From: JBCBKP01 sp038521625
GTDB lineage: Bacteria > Planctomycetota > Phycisphaerae > Phycisphaerales > UBA1924
Direction of reading: 5' to 3'
Length of the DNA stretch: 64,000 nt
Assembly (NCBI GenBank): GCA_038521625.1
Contig: JBCBKP010000001.1
Location: 310,001-374,000 of the forward strand
In this document: piece after piece, positions 27,856 to 36,799 of the stretch
Numbering within the stretch: position 1 is the first letter of the stretch
Layout of the letters: each line of letters begins with the position of its first letter
Translations under genes and position numbers: made by a program
Notes under the pieces: generated by a model
Databases searched by the model: none
The model's input: only the letters and a program-made list of their open reading frames with translations
What the model was told of the DNA's origin: nothing

Positions 27856-28623
27856 CTAATCGAGATCCGCCCCAAGATCTCGGTAGACCCCCGCGAGGTG
27901 CGTCCTTGCGGGGGTCTTGTATTTGGCGCTCATGAGCTCGCTCCACCTGGCCGGTTCCGCGCCGCGTTCCTTTCTGTACCGCTCGTAGGTCTCGTCGTAC
28001 TCGGCCATCTGGGCGAGCAGCCGGTCGTCGTCCGGGTACCGCTCCTCGAAGAGCACCGACGCGACGCGCAGGCGGGGCCGGATCGAGGGCGACTCGTCCG
28101 GCACGCCGACGCAGAGCCCGTAGAGCGGGTAGACGCCGAGGGGGATCTCCAGCAGGTCGCGGACCTCGGCGAGTTGGTTCCGCAGCCCGCCGATGTAGCA
28201 GACGCCGTAGCCCATCGCCTCGAACGCGACGACGGTCTTCTCGGCGAAGAGGCTGGCGTCGATCGCGGCGACGAGGAAGGCCTCGAGCCGGGCGTCGTAC
28301 CCGATCCCGTCGCGGGCGCAGGCGACGCGGTGGCGGCGGACGTCGCCGCAGACGACGAAGAACGCGCCGCAGTCGGCGACTTTCTGCTGCCCGCCGGTGA
28401 GGGGGACGAGCCGCTCGCGCGTCCCGGGGTCGCGGACGCGGATCAGGCAGTAGGCCTGGACCGCGGAGCTGGTCGAGGCCATCTGCCCGGCGGCGACGGC
28501 CCGCTCGATGTCGGCGTCGGGGACCGGGTCAGAGGTGAAACGGCGGATGCTGCGGTGCGAGCGGAGGAGCTCGAGCACGCGGCCCGCGGGGTCGTTCTCG
28601 TTCGGATCGCGATGGATTTCCAT
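27856..28623 (-). CDS. NADPH-dependent FMN oxidoreductase (nitroreductase)
   Basis: A 255-residue flavoenzyme of the NfsA/FRP branch of the nitroreductase family. RSHRSIRRFTSDPVPD near residue 20 binds the FMN phosphate; AVAAGQMASTSSAVQAYCLI and ALEAMGYGVCYIGGLRN-like segments (here AFEAMGYGVCYIGG) complete the flavin site. KYKTPARTH near the C-terminus is typical of this branch. It probably reduces quinones or nitroaromatics in the cytoplasm. TACGCT lies 7 bp before the ATG and no SD is present. The 3' part overlaps a hairpin that could end the convergent ankyrin transcript. Confidence 0.88.
   Translation of the reverse strand: MEIHRDPNENDPAGRVLELLRSHRSIRRFTSDPVPDADIERAVAAGQMASTSSAVQAYCLIRVRDPGTRERLVPLTGGQQKVADCGAFFVVCGDVRRHRVACARDGIGYDARLEAFLVAAIDASLFAEKTVVAFEAMGYGVCYIGGLRNQLAEVRDLLEIPLGVYPLYGLCVGVPDESPSIRPRLRVASVLFEERYPDDDRLLAQMAEYDETYERYRKERGAEPARWSELMSAKYKTPARTHLAGVYRDLGADLD
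27885..27917 (+). terminator. Perfect 10-bp hairpin inside nitroreductase gene
   Basis: AGACCCCCGC, a 13-nt loop and GCGGGGGTCT, then TTGTATTT on the plus strand. It lies 75 bp after the ankyrin stop codon but inside the coding region of the opposing nitroreductase gene, so the plus-strand terminator is embedded in an antisense gene. Confidence 0.6.
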
Positions 28624-28630
28624 GGCCGGC

Positions 28631-28636
28631 AGCGTA
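28631..28636 (-). promoter_or_regulatory. Putative -10 box of nitroreductase gene
   Basis: TACGCT on the minus strand ends 7 bp before the ATG at 28623; the gene has no SD. Confidence 0.4.
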
Positions 28637-28764
28637 ACCCGGACCGGGCGGGCTAGATTTGCCGCCCCGGCGGGCGGCATCGGTTTCGGGGCCGCGTTGA
28701 TCCGGGGGAGCGCGGGCGCAAAAATGCCGCTCTCGCGGCGCGCGGGCCGGCGAACGTGGAGCGC

Positions 28765-29715
28765 ATGGGCGGCATGATCGAGACCAAGAAACTCCGGAAG
28801 GTCTTCGGCCCGATCGTGGCGGTCGATGCGCTCGACCTGACCGTGGGCAAGGGCGAGGTGCTGGGCTTCCTGGGGCCGAACGGTGCCGGCAAGTCGACGA
28901 CCATGAAGATGGTCACCGGCTTCCTCGCCCCGACGAGCGGCAGCGCGTCGGTCGCGGGCTTCGACGTCCGGACCGACCCGCTGGCGGTCAAGCGGACGAT
29001 CGGCTACCTGCCCGAGGGCGCGCCGGCGTACCCGGACATGACGCCCGAGGGGTTCCTGAAGTTCGTCGGCGCCGTGCGCCGGATGCCGCGCCGGTCGCTC
29101 CGGAAGCGGATCGACGAGGTCCGCGACCTGGTGCAGCTCCGTGGCGTGATGCGCCAGCCGATCGAGACGCTGTCGAAGGGGTACAAGCGCCGAGTGGGTC
29201 TGGCGCAGGCGATCCTGCACGACCCGGACGTGCTGATCCTCGACGAACCCACCGACGGTCTGGACCCGAACCAGAAGCACGAGGTGCGCAAGCTGATCCG
29301 CTCGATGGCGGGTCGGAAGTGCGTGGTGCTGAGCACCCACATCCTCGAGGAGGTCGACGCGGTCTGCACGCGTGCGGTCATCATCGCGCACGGGCGGCTG
29401 CTGGCCGACGGGACGCCGCGGACGCTTCGGACCAAGGCGCCGGGGTACAACTCGGTGACGATCGGGGTCCGGGGCGAGGCGTCGGGGCTGCCCGAACAGC
29501 TGCGCGCGATACCCGGCGTCCGAGAGGTGCAGCGTCTGGGGGGCGACGGCGAGAGCCTGCGCTGCCTCGTCGTGCCGGCGGGCGGCGACAGCATCGCGCT
29601 GGAGGTGGGGCGGTTCGTGCGCGAGCGCGGGCTGGAGATCGACGAGTTCACGGTCGAGCAGGGCAAGCTCGACGAGGTCTTCCGCGCCGTGACGGCCAAC
29701 GGGTCGGCGGGGTAG
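28765..29715 (+). CDS. ABC transporter ATP-binding protein (GldA-like)
   Basis: A 316-residue ATPase. Walker A is GPNGAGKST at 37-45, the signature is LSKGYKRR from 136, Walker B is LILDE at 157-161 with PTDGLDPNQ, and the switch histidine is in STHILEE. A C-terminal domain of about 95 residues follows. Sequence and gene order match the GldA/GldF/GldG type of ABC system, also found in bacteria that do not glide. The start is one of three closely spaced codons (GTG 28756, ATG 28765, ATG 28774); ATG 28765 has GGAG upstream. Confidence 0.88.
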   Translation: MGGMIETKKLRKVFGPIVAVDALDLTVGKGEVLGFLGPNGAGKSTTMKMVTGFLAPTSGSASVAGFDVRTDPLAVKRTIGYLPEGAPAYPDMTPEGFLKFVGAVRRMPRRSLRKRIDEVRDLVQLRGVMRQPIETLSKGYKRRVGLAQAILHDPDVLILDEPTDGLDPNQKHEVRKLIRSMAGRKCVVLSTHILEEVDAVCTRAVIIAHGRLLADGTPRTLRTKAPGYNSVTIGVRGEASGLPEQLRAIPGVREVQRLGGDGESLRCLVVPAGGDSIALEVGRFVRERGLEIDEFTVEQGKLDEVFRAVTANGSAG

Positions 29716-29738
29716 GGACGCGGCCGGGGGCTGAAGTC

Positions 29739-30479
29739 ATGCACGCGATGCTGTCTGTGACCAAACGCGAGCTGGGCGGCTACTTCGTGACGCCGGTCGC
29801 GTACGTATTCATCATCATCTTCCTGGTGCTCGCGGGCGCGACGACGTTCGCGGTGAACCTGGGCGCCTTCTGGGAGCGCGGGCAGGCGGACCTCGACTCG
29901 TTCTTCTCGTTCCACCCGTGGCTGTACCTGTTCCTGATCCCGGCACTCTCGATGCGTCTGTGGGCCGAGGAGCGCAAGGGCGGCACGCTCGAGCTGCTGA
30001 TGACGCTGCCGGTGCCGACCTGGGCGGCGGTCGTCGGAAAGTACCTGGCGGCGTGGGTCTTCACGGGGCTCGCGCTGGCGCTGACCTTCCCGCTCTGGAT
30101 CACCGTCAACCAGCTCGGGACGCCGGACAACGGCGCGATCGCCGCGGCCTACCTCGGCAGCCTGCTGATGGCCGGCGGGTTCCTGGCGATCGGGTCGATG
30201 CTCAGCGCGACGACCCGGAGCCAGGTGATCGCGCTGGTGCTGACGGTGGTGGTGTGCGCCGCGCTGCTGTTCGCCGGGATCTCCGACGTCGCCGAGTTCC
30301 TGGACGGACGCGTGCCGGCGCCGGTCGTCGAGACCGTGACGCGTTTCAGCTTCCTGACGCGGTTCACCGAGATCCGGCGCGGCGTGATCGACCTGCGCGA
30401 CGTGGTGTTCTTCTTCTCGCTGATCTCGCTGTCGCTGATCGCCAACGCCGTGATCGTCGAGGCCAAGAAGGCCGACTGA
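29739..30479 (+). CDS. ABC transporter permease (GldF-like)
   Basis: A 246-residue ABC-2 type permease with six predicted helices. It opens with MLSVTKRELGGYFVTPVAYVF, the usual opening of these subunits, and has LWAEERKGGTLELLMTLPV between helices 2 and 3, where ABC-2 permeases couple to the ATPase. It ends FSLISLSLIANAVIVEAKK. It starts 23 bp after the ATPase gene and 15 bp before the GldG-like gene, so all belong to one operon. Confidence 0.87.
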   Translation: MHAMLSVTKRELGGYFVTPVAYVFIIIFLVLAGATTFAVNLGAFWERGQADLDSFFSFHPWLYLFLIPALSMRLWAEERKGGTLELLMTLPVPTWAAVVGKYLAAWVFTGLALALTFPLWITVNQLGTPDNGAIAAAYLGSLLMAGGFLAIGSMLSATTRSQVIALVLTVVVCAALLFAGISDVAEFLDGRVPAPVVETVTRFSFLTRFTEIRRGVIDLRDVVFFFSLISLSLIANAVIVEAKKAD

Positions 30480-30494
30480 CCCGAGGAGACCGAC

Positions 30495-32396
30495 GTGGCA
30501 CGCCTGACCGGACTCATCGCCCTGCTGCTGCTGATCGTCAGCTTCGTCGCCGCGAACATCGCCGCCGACGGCGCGATCGGTGGGGCGCGCCTCGACCTGA
30601 CCCAGGGGCGTGTGTACTCGCTGACCGAGGCCGGGGCCCGCATCGCCCGGGCCCCCGAGACGACGGTCACGCTGCGGTACTACTTCTCGGAGACGCTGCT
30701 CCGTGACGAGCCGGCGCTGCTGCAGGCCGGGCGGCGGGTCGAGCGGCTTCTGCGGGCGTTCGAGCAGCGCTCGGGCGGGCGCGTGCGCCTGATCAAGATC
30801 GATCCCGAGCCGTTCAGCGACGAGGAGCAGGAGGCGATCGCCGAGGGCATGACGCCGATCCCGGCCCGGGTCGCGGGCGAGCCGGCGTTCATGGGCCTGG
30901 TCGGCACGAACGAGATCGACGGCAAGGAGTTCATCCCGCTGTTCCAGGGCGGCCCCGACGCCGAGAGATTCCGCGAGTACGAGATCGCCCGCGCGATCGC
31001 GTCGCTGAGCCGCGTGGACAAGCCGGTGGTGGGTCTGATGTCGCCGCTGCCGATCGCCGGCACCCCGGCGAACCCGGTGAGCGGCCAGGGCGAGCGGCCG
31101 CGCTGGGAGATCCTGACCAGGATCATCGACAGCTTCCGCGTGCTGCTCGTCCCGACGGTCGGCACGCAGGAGATCGACCCGCAGGTCGACGTGCTGCTCG
31201 TGATCCACCCGCGCGATCTCGACGATCAGGCGCTGTACCGGCTCGAGCAGTTCATCCTGGGCGGCGGGCGCGCCGTCATCCTGACCGACACCTATTACCT
31301 GCGCGGCGCGGCGCAGGCCCGGGCGAGCCAGGTCACTTCGGTGCTGAACCGGGACTTCGACAGCACGCTGGGCCCGGTCTTCGACGCGTGGGGCCTGGTC
31401 TTCGACACCGACGAGACCGCGTCGGACGAGGCGCGCGCGGCGGTCCTGCCGCAGTCGTCGGAGCGGGGCACGATCGAGGTCCCGCACGTCCACATCATCC
31501 GGCTCTTCGGCGACCAGCTCGCGCAGGACGACCCCGCCACACGCAACCTCGGCGGCCTCGTCTACGGGATCGGGGGGCACTTCGAGACGGCCGAAGACGC
31601 GCCGGTCGAGGTCACGCCGCTGCTCCGGACGACGACCGAGAGCATGCGGCTGCAGACGCTCCGCGTGAAGTTCAGCCCCGCGCAGCAACTCGCGGAGAAC
31701 TTCACGTCGGGCGGCGAGGAGCTGACGCTCGCGGCGCGCGTCACCGGCGAGGTCGAGACGGCGTTCGCGGACGGGATCGGCGGCCTGCCGCTGCCCGATG
31801 GGCACCTCGAGCGGTCGGCGGGCCCGATCAACGTCGTGGTCATCGGCGACGTGGACATGGTGAGCGACGACCTCTGGCTCCAGCGGCAGACCGGCCCGAG
31901 CGGCGAGCCGGCGGGGTACCGCGTGATCAGCGACAACGCGAGCTTCCTGCTGAACACGCTCGAGCAGATCACCGGCAGCGAGGACCTGCTCACCCTGCGC
32001 GCCCGCGGCAGCGCCACCCGCCCGCTCGAGAAGATCGTGGACATGGAGCGCGAGGCCGACCTGGCCCAGCGCGAGCAGGCGGCGGCGTTCCAGGAGGAGC
32101 TCGCCGAGATCGAGGCGAGGATCAACGAGCTGACCGCCGGGATCGCCCCCGGCGACGTGCTGCCCACCGAGCTCGAGGAGGAGGCGCTGCGGTTCCGGGC
32201 CGAACGCTCGGCCACGGTCGCGAGCCTGCGCGACATCGAACGCGAGAGCCGCGCTGATCTCGAGCGCGTCAAGCTGCAGTACCAGCTGATCAACACGGCG
32301 ATGGTGCCGGCGCTGCTCTGCGTGGTCGCCGTCTCGCTGGGGGCGTACCGGGCGGCCCGACGGCGGGCGGACCGACGCCGCGGGCAGGGACGCTGA
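30495..32396 (+). CDS. GldG-like ABC auxiliary membrane protein
   Basis: A 633-residue protein with a start at GTG 30495 (GAGGAG upstream), an N-terminal transmembrane segment (about residues 5-24), a large exported domain (about 30-520) of the GldG/ABC_transp_aux type, opening with LDLTQGRVYSLTEAGARI and containing FILGGGRAVILTD, a coiled coil (about 520-605), and a final transmembrane helix before a basic tail. The family partners GldA/F ATPase and permease; the transported or remodelled substrate is not established. The next gene begins 12 bp downstream. Confidence 0.85.
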   Translation: MARLTGLIALLLLIVSFVAANIAADGAIGGARLDLTQGRVYSLTEAGARIARAPETTVTLRYYFSETLLRDEPALLQAGRRVERLLRAFEQRSGGRVRLIKIDPEPFSDEEQEAIAEGMTPIPARVAGEPAFMGLVGTNEIDGKEFIPLFQGGPDAERFREYEIARAIASLSRVDKPVVGLMSPLPIAGTPANPVSGQGERPRWEILTRIIDSFRVLLVPTVGTQEIDPQVDVLLVIHPRDLDDQALYRLEQFILGGGRAVILTDTYYLRGAAQARASQVTSVLNRDFDSTLGPVFDAWGLVFDTDETASDEARAAVLPQSSERGTIEVPHVHIIRLFGDQLAQDDPATRNLGGLVYGIGGHFETAEDAPVEVTPLLRTTTESMRLQTLRVKFSPAQQLAENFTSGGEELTLAARVTGEVETAFADGIGGLPLPDGHLERSAGPINVVVIGDVDMVSDDLWLQRQTGPSGEPAGYRVISDNASFLLNTLEQITGSEDLLTLRARGSATRPLEKIVDMEREADLAQREQAAAFQEELAEIEARINELTAGIAPGDVLPTELEEEALRFRAERSATVASLRDIERESRADLERVKLQYQLINTAMVPALLCVVAVSLGAYRAARRRADRRRGQGR

Positions 32397-32408
32397 GGGA
32401 GCTGAACG

Positions 32409-33512
32409 ATGACGACGAGGTCACTCATCCCGCTCGGCGCGCTGACCGCCGTGCTGCTCGTGCTGGCCGTGATGTTCGGCGGCTCGGGGGTCGCCTCGAC
32501 CGAGCGCCAGACCGTGCAACTGCTTCCCGAGCTGGCGGACCGCGACCAGCCGATCACGAGCGTTCGGGTCGTGACCGCGCGCCACGACCTGCGGCTGAGC
32601 AAGCAGGGCGAGCTCTGGCGGGTCGACGAGCCCTTCGACGGGTTCGAGGCGCGGATCGACTTCATCGACACGCTGATCGACGGGCTCGCGGAGCTGAACG
32701 AGGGCGAACCCAAAGCGTCCGACCCGCGGTGGCACGAACGGCTGGGCCTGCGCGAGCCCGAGCCCGACCCGGACAACCCGCCCGAGGCGAGCGACCCGGC
32801 GTCGGTCGCGACCCGCGTCGTGCTGCGCGACGCGAGCGACCGCGTGCTGGCCGACGTGATCGTCGGCGTGCCGACGATCGGCGGGCGGTTCGGCCGGTTT
32901 GCGCGGCGCGCTGGCGAGGACCAGACCTACCTGATCCCCAGCCCGCCGAGGATCGCCGGCGATCCGCAGCTCTACCTGCCACGACCGCTATTCCGGATCT
33001 TCCCGGGACGCATGCGCGAGCTCGAGATCTCGCACCCCGACGGCGACACGCTCAACATCATCAACACCGAGCAGGGCACGACGGCGTTCCGGATCCGCAA
33101 CGTCGCCGCCGGCACCCCGATCCGCGCGACGCCGACCGAACTCGGCCAGCTCTTCACGGTGCTGAACAACTTCAACGCGTTCGACATCCGCGCGGCGTCG
33201 GAGCGGCCGATCGATCCGGGCGAGGCGATCTACAGCACGTACCGCACATGGGACGGGCTGACCGTGACCGCGACGTCCTCGCCCAAGACCGAGAACGGCT
33301 CGGGCTGGGTCGGCCTGGCCTTCGAGGCGTCGGACGACGCGTCGGACGAGGTCGTCGCCGAGGCGGCCGATCTCAACGAGCGGCTCGGGGCATGGCGGTA
33401 CCGGGTCCGCGCGACCGAGTTCGGCCGGATCGTTCGCCGCTTCGACGAGATCTCGGGCGAGCGCCCGACGCCGAGCCTGGGGCCGACGACCGGTCCGGTG
33501 CCCGGCCCGTAA
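32409..33512 (+). CDS. DUF4340-domain protein
   Basis: A 367-residue membrane-anchored exported protein with an N-terminal helix (about residues 7-24). The DUF4340-like domain contains RHDLRLSKQGELWRVDEPF and, further on, YLPRPLFRIFPGRMRELEIS. Such proteins commonly follow GldG-type genes, as here, and are presumed part of the same envelope complex. The C-terminal 25 residues are proline-rich. A GC hairpin without T-tract lies about 20 bp after the stop. Confidence 0.82.
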   Translation: MTTRSLIPLGALTAVLLVLAVMFGGSGVASTERQTVQLLPELADRDQPITSVRVVTARHDLRLSKQGELWRVDEPFDGFEARIDFIDTLIDGLAELNEGEPKASDPRWHERLGLREPEPDPDNPPEASDPASVATRVVLRDASDRVLADVIVGVPTIGGRFGRFARRAGEDQTYLIPSPPRIAGDPQLYLPRPLFRIFPGRMRELEISHPDGDTLNIINTEQGTTAFRIRNVAAGTPIRATPTELGQLFTVLNNFNAFDIRAASERPIDPGEAIYSTYRTWDGLTVTATSSPKTENGSGWVGLAFEASDDASDEVVAEAADLNERLGAWRYRVRATEFGRIVRRFDEISGERPTPSLGPTTGPVPGP

Positions 33513-33803
33513 CGAGACCGCTTTCGCCCAACCGCCCCGTTCTGGGCGGGGTGATCGCGGTCGCCCGCGGCTTCTGCGTGGCTCTCGTGTGGGCGATGGA
33601 CCCCACATCGATGGGGCGACAACCCAATCTTCGCGCGTCAACGCCCAAGATCTGGTGGGCCCGTCTTGTGTGCGCATCGCTGTTCTCGTACGCTTCGCCT
33701 CCAAGGAAGGTATGGACGCCGGCCAACCCGGACGCCAAAGCACCCGCACGACGCGGCGACGCCCGGCACCGGCCCGACATCAAGGCAGCAGGAAAGGACT
33801 CCC

Positions 33804-34697
33804 ATGGGCTTCGTCGATTCAATCGCGCGCTTTTTCGGCTTTGGCGGGGGCACGCTCGCGGCGCAGACGCCCGGCGGCGCTCAGGCCACCCAGACCATCG
33901 CGACCGCGGCCCAGCGCCCGATCCGCGTGAACGAGATCAAGCCGCACCCGGCCGCCAAGGTCCCCGACACCTCGGCGATGGCGGTCGCAACGAACGGCCA
34001 TGCCGGCGGTCACGCCGCGGGCCAGGCCGGCGACATCGACGACGAGCTCGAGGGCTTCACGACGCCGTCCCGCGGCTCGCTCAGCATGCCGATGCCGAAG
34101 AACCGCGGCGAGCTGGTCGAAGAGCTCCGCAAGAACTACGCGGAGGTGCTCGGGCTGGTCCGCAAGGTCGACGGGCACCTGGACGAGCAGACGCGCCGCT
34201 CGGAGCGCCTGCTGGAGGTCGCCGAGTCCGCGTCGCGCAACGCGGAGCTGCTGCCGCAGATCAGCGCCCAGAACGAGCGGATGGCGGACGCGATCACGGA
34301 TCTCGCGGCGGCGGTCCGCGAGGGCCGCGAGCAGGCCGCGGCCGCGACCGACCGCCTGGGCGAGCGCCTCGGCAAGACGGCGATCCAGCAGCTCGAATCG
34401 CTGCAGCACCAGACCTCGGCGCTGCAGCAGATGCAGTCGGCCGTCGTCAAGGCCGGCGAGGCCGAGGCGAAGATGGCCGGCTCGATCGACGCGTTCGGCC
34501 ACACGCTCGGCGGGATGACCAAAGCGACCGAGGATCTCGGGATGACGATCTCGGCGATGCGCGAGACCGACGCGGAGCGCGAGCGTGAGCTCGCCGAGCT
34601 GGTCTCGCGGAGCCAGCGATGGCTGATCGGGATTGCGGCCGTGCTCGCGGTGCTGGCGGCCGCGACGTTCGCGGCCGTGCTCACCGGCCGGGTTTGA
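33804..34697 (+). CDS. Coiled-coil protein with C-terminal membrane anchor
   Basis: A 297-residue protein of unknown function. The N-terminus is an amphipathic helix plus glycine run (MGFVDSIARFFGFGGGT), followed by a disordered Ala/Pro/Gly region to about residue 90. A long coiled coil (about 95-265; LRKNYAEVLGLVRKVDGHLD and others) ends in one transmembrane helix (WLIGIAAVLAVLAAATFAAVL). It would be tail-anchored with the coil in the cytoplasm. GAAAGGA precedes the ATG. It is separated from the DUF4340 gene by 291 bp and is probably not part of that operon. Confidence 0.7.
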   Translation: MGFVDSIARFFGFGGGTLAAQTPGGAQATQTIATAAQRPIRVNEIKPHPAAKVPDTSAMAVATNGHAGGHAAGQAGDIDDELEGFTTPSRGSLSMPMPKNRGELVEELRKNYAEVLGLVRKVDGHLDEQTRRSERLLEVAESASRNAELLPQISAQNERMADAITDLAAAVREGREQAAAATDRLGERLGKTAIQQLESLQHQTSALQQMQSAVVKAGEAEAKMAGSIDAFGHTLGGMTKATEDLGMTISAMRETDAERERELAELVSRSQRWLIGIAAVLAVLAAATFAAVLTGRV

Positions 34698-34703
34698 CCC
34701 GTT

Positions 34704-34755
34704 CGCCGCCCTCCGGCGGTGAGACCGATCTGAGTCGCCACCCTCCGGCGGTGAG
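34704..34755 (-). repeat. Inverse-oriented copies of the 31-bp repeat family
   Basis: Two copies with a core of CCCTCCGGCGGTGAG (plus strand); read on the minus strand they contain CGCCGGAGGGTGGCGACTC, closely matching the tandem repeat at 18717-18804. Period here is about 35 bp. Non-coding. Confidence 0.65.
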
Positions 34756-34859
34756 TTGGATCGCTCGCTGGCGGGGCATCCCCCATCGCGGTGGCTTGCC
34801 GCCGGGGCATCGCGTCCGATCGAGCGAAGTCGAGGGGCGGTGATCTGGCCAGGCCCGGG

Positions 34860-34865
34860 TAGACT
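34860..34865 (+). promoter_or_regulatory. Putative -10 box of thioredoxin-like gene
   Basis: TAGACT 30 bp upstream of the ATG at 34896; the leader contains GGAGGAG. Confidence 0.4.
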
Positions 34866-34895
34866 TCCGCCGGTCGTTCGGTCGGAGGAGTCTCG

Positions 34896-36092
34896 ATGCG
34901 CTCGCTTGTCTTCGTCTTAGTGCCGTGCTGTTCGGTCCTCGCTTTCGCGAAGCCGCCGGTCTTCAGCAATCTGCCGGTCCCCGAGGCCCGCGCGGAGGCC
35001 GAGGCCGCAGGGAAGCTATTCATCCTGAAGGCCACGGCCGACTGGTGCCTGCCGTGCAAGAAGATGGACGAGACGACCTTCGTGGATCCCGGGGTCGTCG
35101 GGTTCATCGAGTCGAGCGCGGTGCTGGCCGAGTTCGACGTCGACGAGGACCCGGCGATGGCCCGCAAGCAGCGGATACTCGCGATGCCGACGATGATCGC
35201 GTTCAGCGGCGGCGAAGAGGTCGGGCGCGCGATGGGCTACCGCGACGCGGCGGGCTTCCTCGAGTGGGCGGGTGCGCTGCGCGATGGCGGCGCGGGCATG
35301 GAAGAGCCGACCGCGTTCGAGAAGATTGGCCTCGGTGAAGAGGACGAGATCCGCGCGAAGCTGATGGCCGCCGGCGGGTACGTCCGCGACGGCGAGTACG
35401 ACGAGGCGACGGAGGCGTTCGTCTGGCTCTGGGACAACATGCTCGGCGTGGGGCCCGCGTACACCGGAGTCCGCGTCTCATTCATGGCGTCCGACATGCA
35501 GCGGCTCGCCCGCCTGCACGGGCCGGCGCGAACGCGGTTCGAGGCGCTGCGCGACGGTTTGGCCGATCGGCTCGAGACGAACCCGCGGGCGACGCACGAC
35601 TGGCTGGTGCTGAGCGAACGCGTGCTCGGAGACCGCGCGGGCGTGCTCGCCTGGGTCGATGGGACGATCGAGCGCGAGCGCGGGGCGGAGACGCTCCGGG
35701 CGCACCTCGACGTGATCGAGGACGCGCTGATCGACGACGGCCGCTACGCCCAACTCGGGCGTCTCATCACCGATCCGATCGATCACCTCTCGGTCTCGTT
35801 CATGATCTTCGATGATGAGGTGTACCCCGATCGGGCGGACCGGCAGATTCGAACGGCGATCCGTTCGGCTCGCGAACAATCGCTGGTCGATTCTTGCGGC
35901 GTCGCTTTCGCTGCAATGCTGGCGGCGGACCGCAGTGACGACGCGGAACGCGTCGCGAGCGAACTCTTCGAACGACTCCCCACCGAGCAGGCCGCGTCCG
36001 GCCTGCGCCGGGCGGCGCGCCGGGCGGACGCACTGTCGCCGGAGATCGAGCGGCGGGTCGAGGGCCTGCTCGCGGATGCGACGGGCAACTAA
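34896..36092 (+). CDS. Exported thioredoxin-like protein with helical tail
   Basis: A 398-residue protein with a signal peptide (about residues 1-18). A thioredoxin-fold domain follows, with FILKATADWCLPCKKMDE: the active-site cysteines are Cys51 and Cys54, and AMPTMIAFSGG holds the cis-proline region. The remaining 250 residues are helical, probably TPR-like, as in periplasmic thioredoxin_7 proteins with extended C-termini. It likely shuffles disulfides in exported proteins. GGAGGAG fixes the start. The last 4 bp overlap the convergent rnc gene. Confidence 0.82.
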   Translation: MRSLVFVLVPCCSVLAFAKPPVFSNLPVPEARAEAEAAGKLFILKATADWCLPCKKMDETTFVDPGVVGFIESSAVLAEFDVDEDPAMARKQRILAMPTMIAFSGGEEVGRAMGYRDAAGFLEWAGALRDGGAGMEEPTAFEKIGLGEEDEIRAKLMAAGGYVRDGEYDEATEAFVWLWDNMLGVGPAYTGVRVSFMASDMQRLARLHGPARTRFEALRDGLADRLETNPRATHDWLVLSERVLGDRAGVLAWVDGTIERERGAETLRAHLDVIEDALIDDGRYAQLGRLITDPIDHLSVSFMIFDDEVYPDRADRQIRTAIRSAREQSLVDSCGVAFAAMLAADRSDDAERVASELFERLPTEQAASGLRRAARRADALSPEIERRVEGLLADATGN

Positions 36093-36799
36093 CCCGCCGG
36101 CGTCGCCTTCTCGATCACGTCGATCACACCCAACTCCGCCAACGCGTGCATCGCCGCACGCTGCTCGGCCTGCTTCTTCGAATTCCCCCAGCACGGCTCA
36201 AAGGTCCGGCCGCCCATCGCGACCGCCACGCGGAACGCCTTGGCATGGTCCGGGCCCTTTTCGTCGAGCACGAGATAGGTCGGCGGCTCACCCTCGGTCT
36301 GCTGGGCGTGCTGCTGCAGCAGGCTCTTGTAGTTCGACTGGTGGTCGCTCTCCGCGGCGCCATCGATGACCGGGTCCAGAAGCGGCAGCAGCCAGGCCCG
36401 GCACGCGTCGTAGCCGCGGTCGGTGTACAGCGCCCCGATGACCGACTCGAGCACCGCGGCCGACACCGACCTCGGCAGCGCGGCGTGCGCGGCCATCCCC
36501 TTGCCGGTCGCGAGCAGGCGGTCGAGGCCGATCTCGCCGGCGATCTCGGCGCAGGTCTTGCGGCTCACGGCGAGCGACTTGATCTTGGTCATCTCGCCCT
36601 CGAGCAGGTCGGGGTAGCGCTCGAAGACCCGCTCGCAAACGATCATCCCGAGAACGGCGTCGCCCAGGAACTCGAGCCGCTCGTTGGACTCGACGCGCGA
36701 GTCGGTGAACGAGGCGTGCGTCAGCGACAGCGCCAGCAGCTCTTTGTCTTCGAATGTGACGCCGAGCAGTCGCTCGGTCTCGCGGACGCGTTCGTCCAT
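36089..36799 (-). CDS. rnc: Ribonuclease III
   Basis: Endonuclease that cuts double-stranded RNA in rRNA processing. The 236 residues carry the signature NERLEFLGDAVL (39-50) with Glu43 and Asp47, the second metal-site glutamate Glu118 in LESVIGALYTD, and a double-stranded RNA-binding domain from about 155 ending with SKKQAEQRAAMHAL. Oddly, the residue three before Glu118, normally Asp (Asp114 in E. coli), is Ala115. The gene has no clear SD and shares a 322-bp upstream region with rpmH. Confidence 0.93.
   Translation of the reverse strand: MDERVRETERLLGVTFEDKELLALSLTHASFTDSRVESNERLEFLGDAVLGMIVCERVFERYPDLLEGEMTKIKSLAVSRKTCAEIAGEIGLDRLLATGKGMAAHAALPRSVSAAVLESVIGALYTDRGYDACRAWLLPLLDPVIDGAAESDHQSNYKSLLQQHAQQTEGEPPTYLVLDEKGPDHAKAFRVAVAMGGRTFEPCWGNSKKQAEQRAAMHALAELGVIDVIEKATPAG

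Noticed and set aside
33513..33803. Hidden gene or riboswitch before the coiled-coil protein
   Set aside because: Only a 6-bp hairpin after the DUF4340 gene and a small CCCCA/TGGGG inverted repeat are seen; no conserved RNA motif or codon-biased frame.
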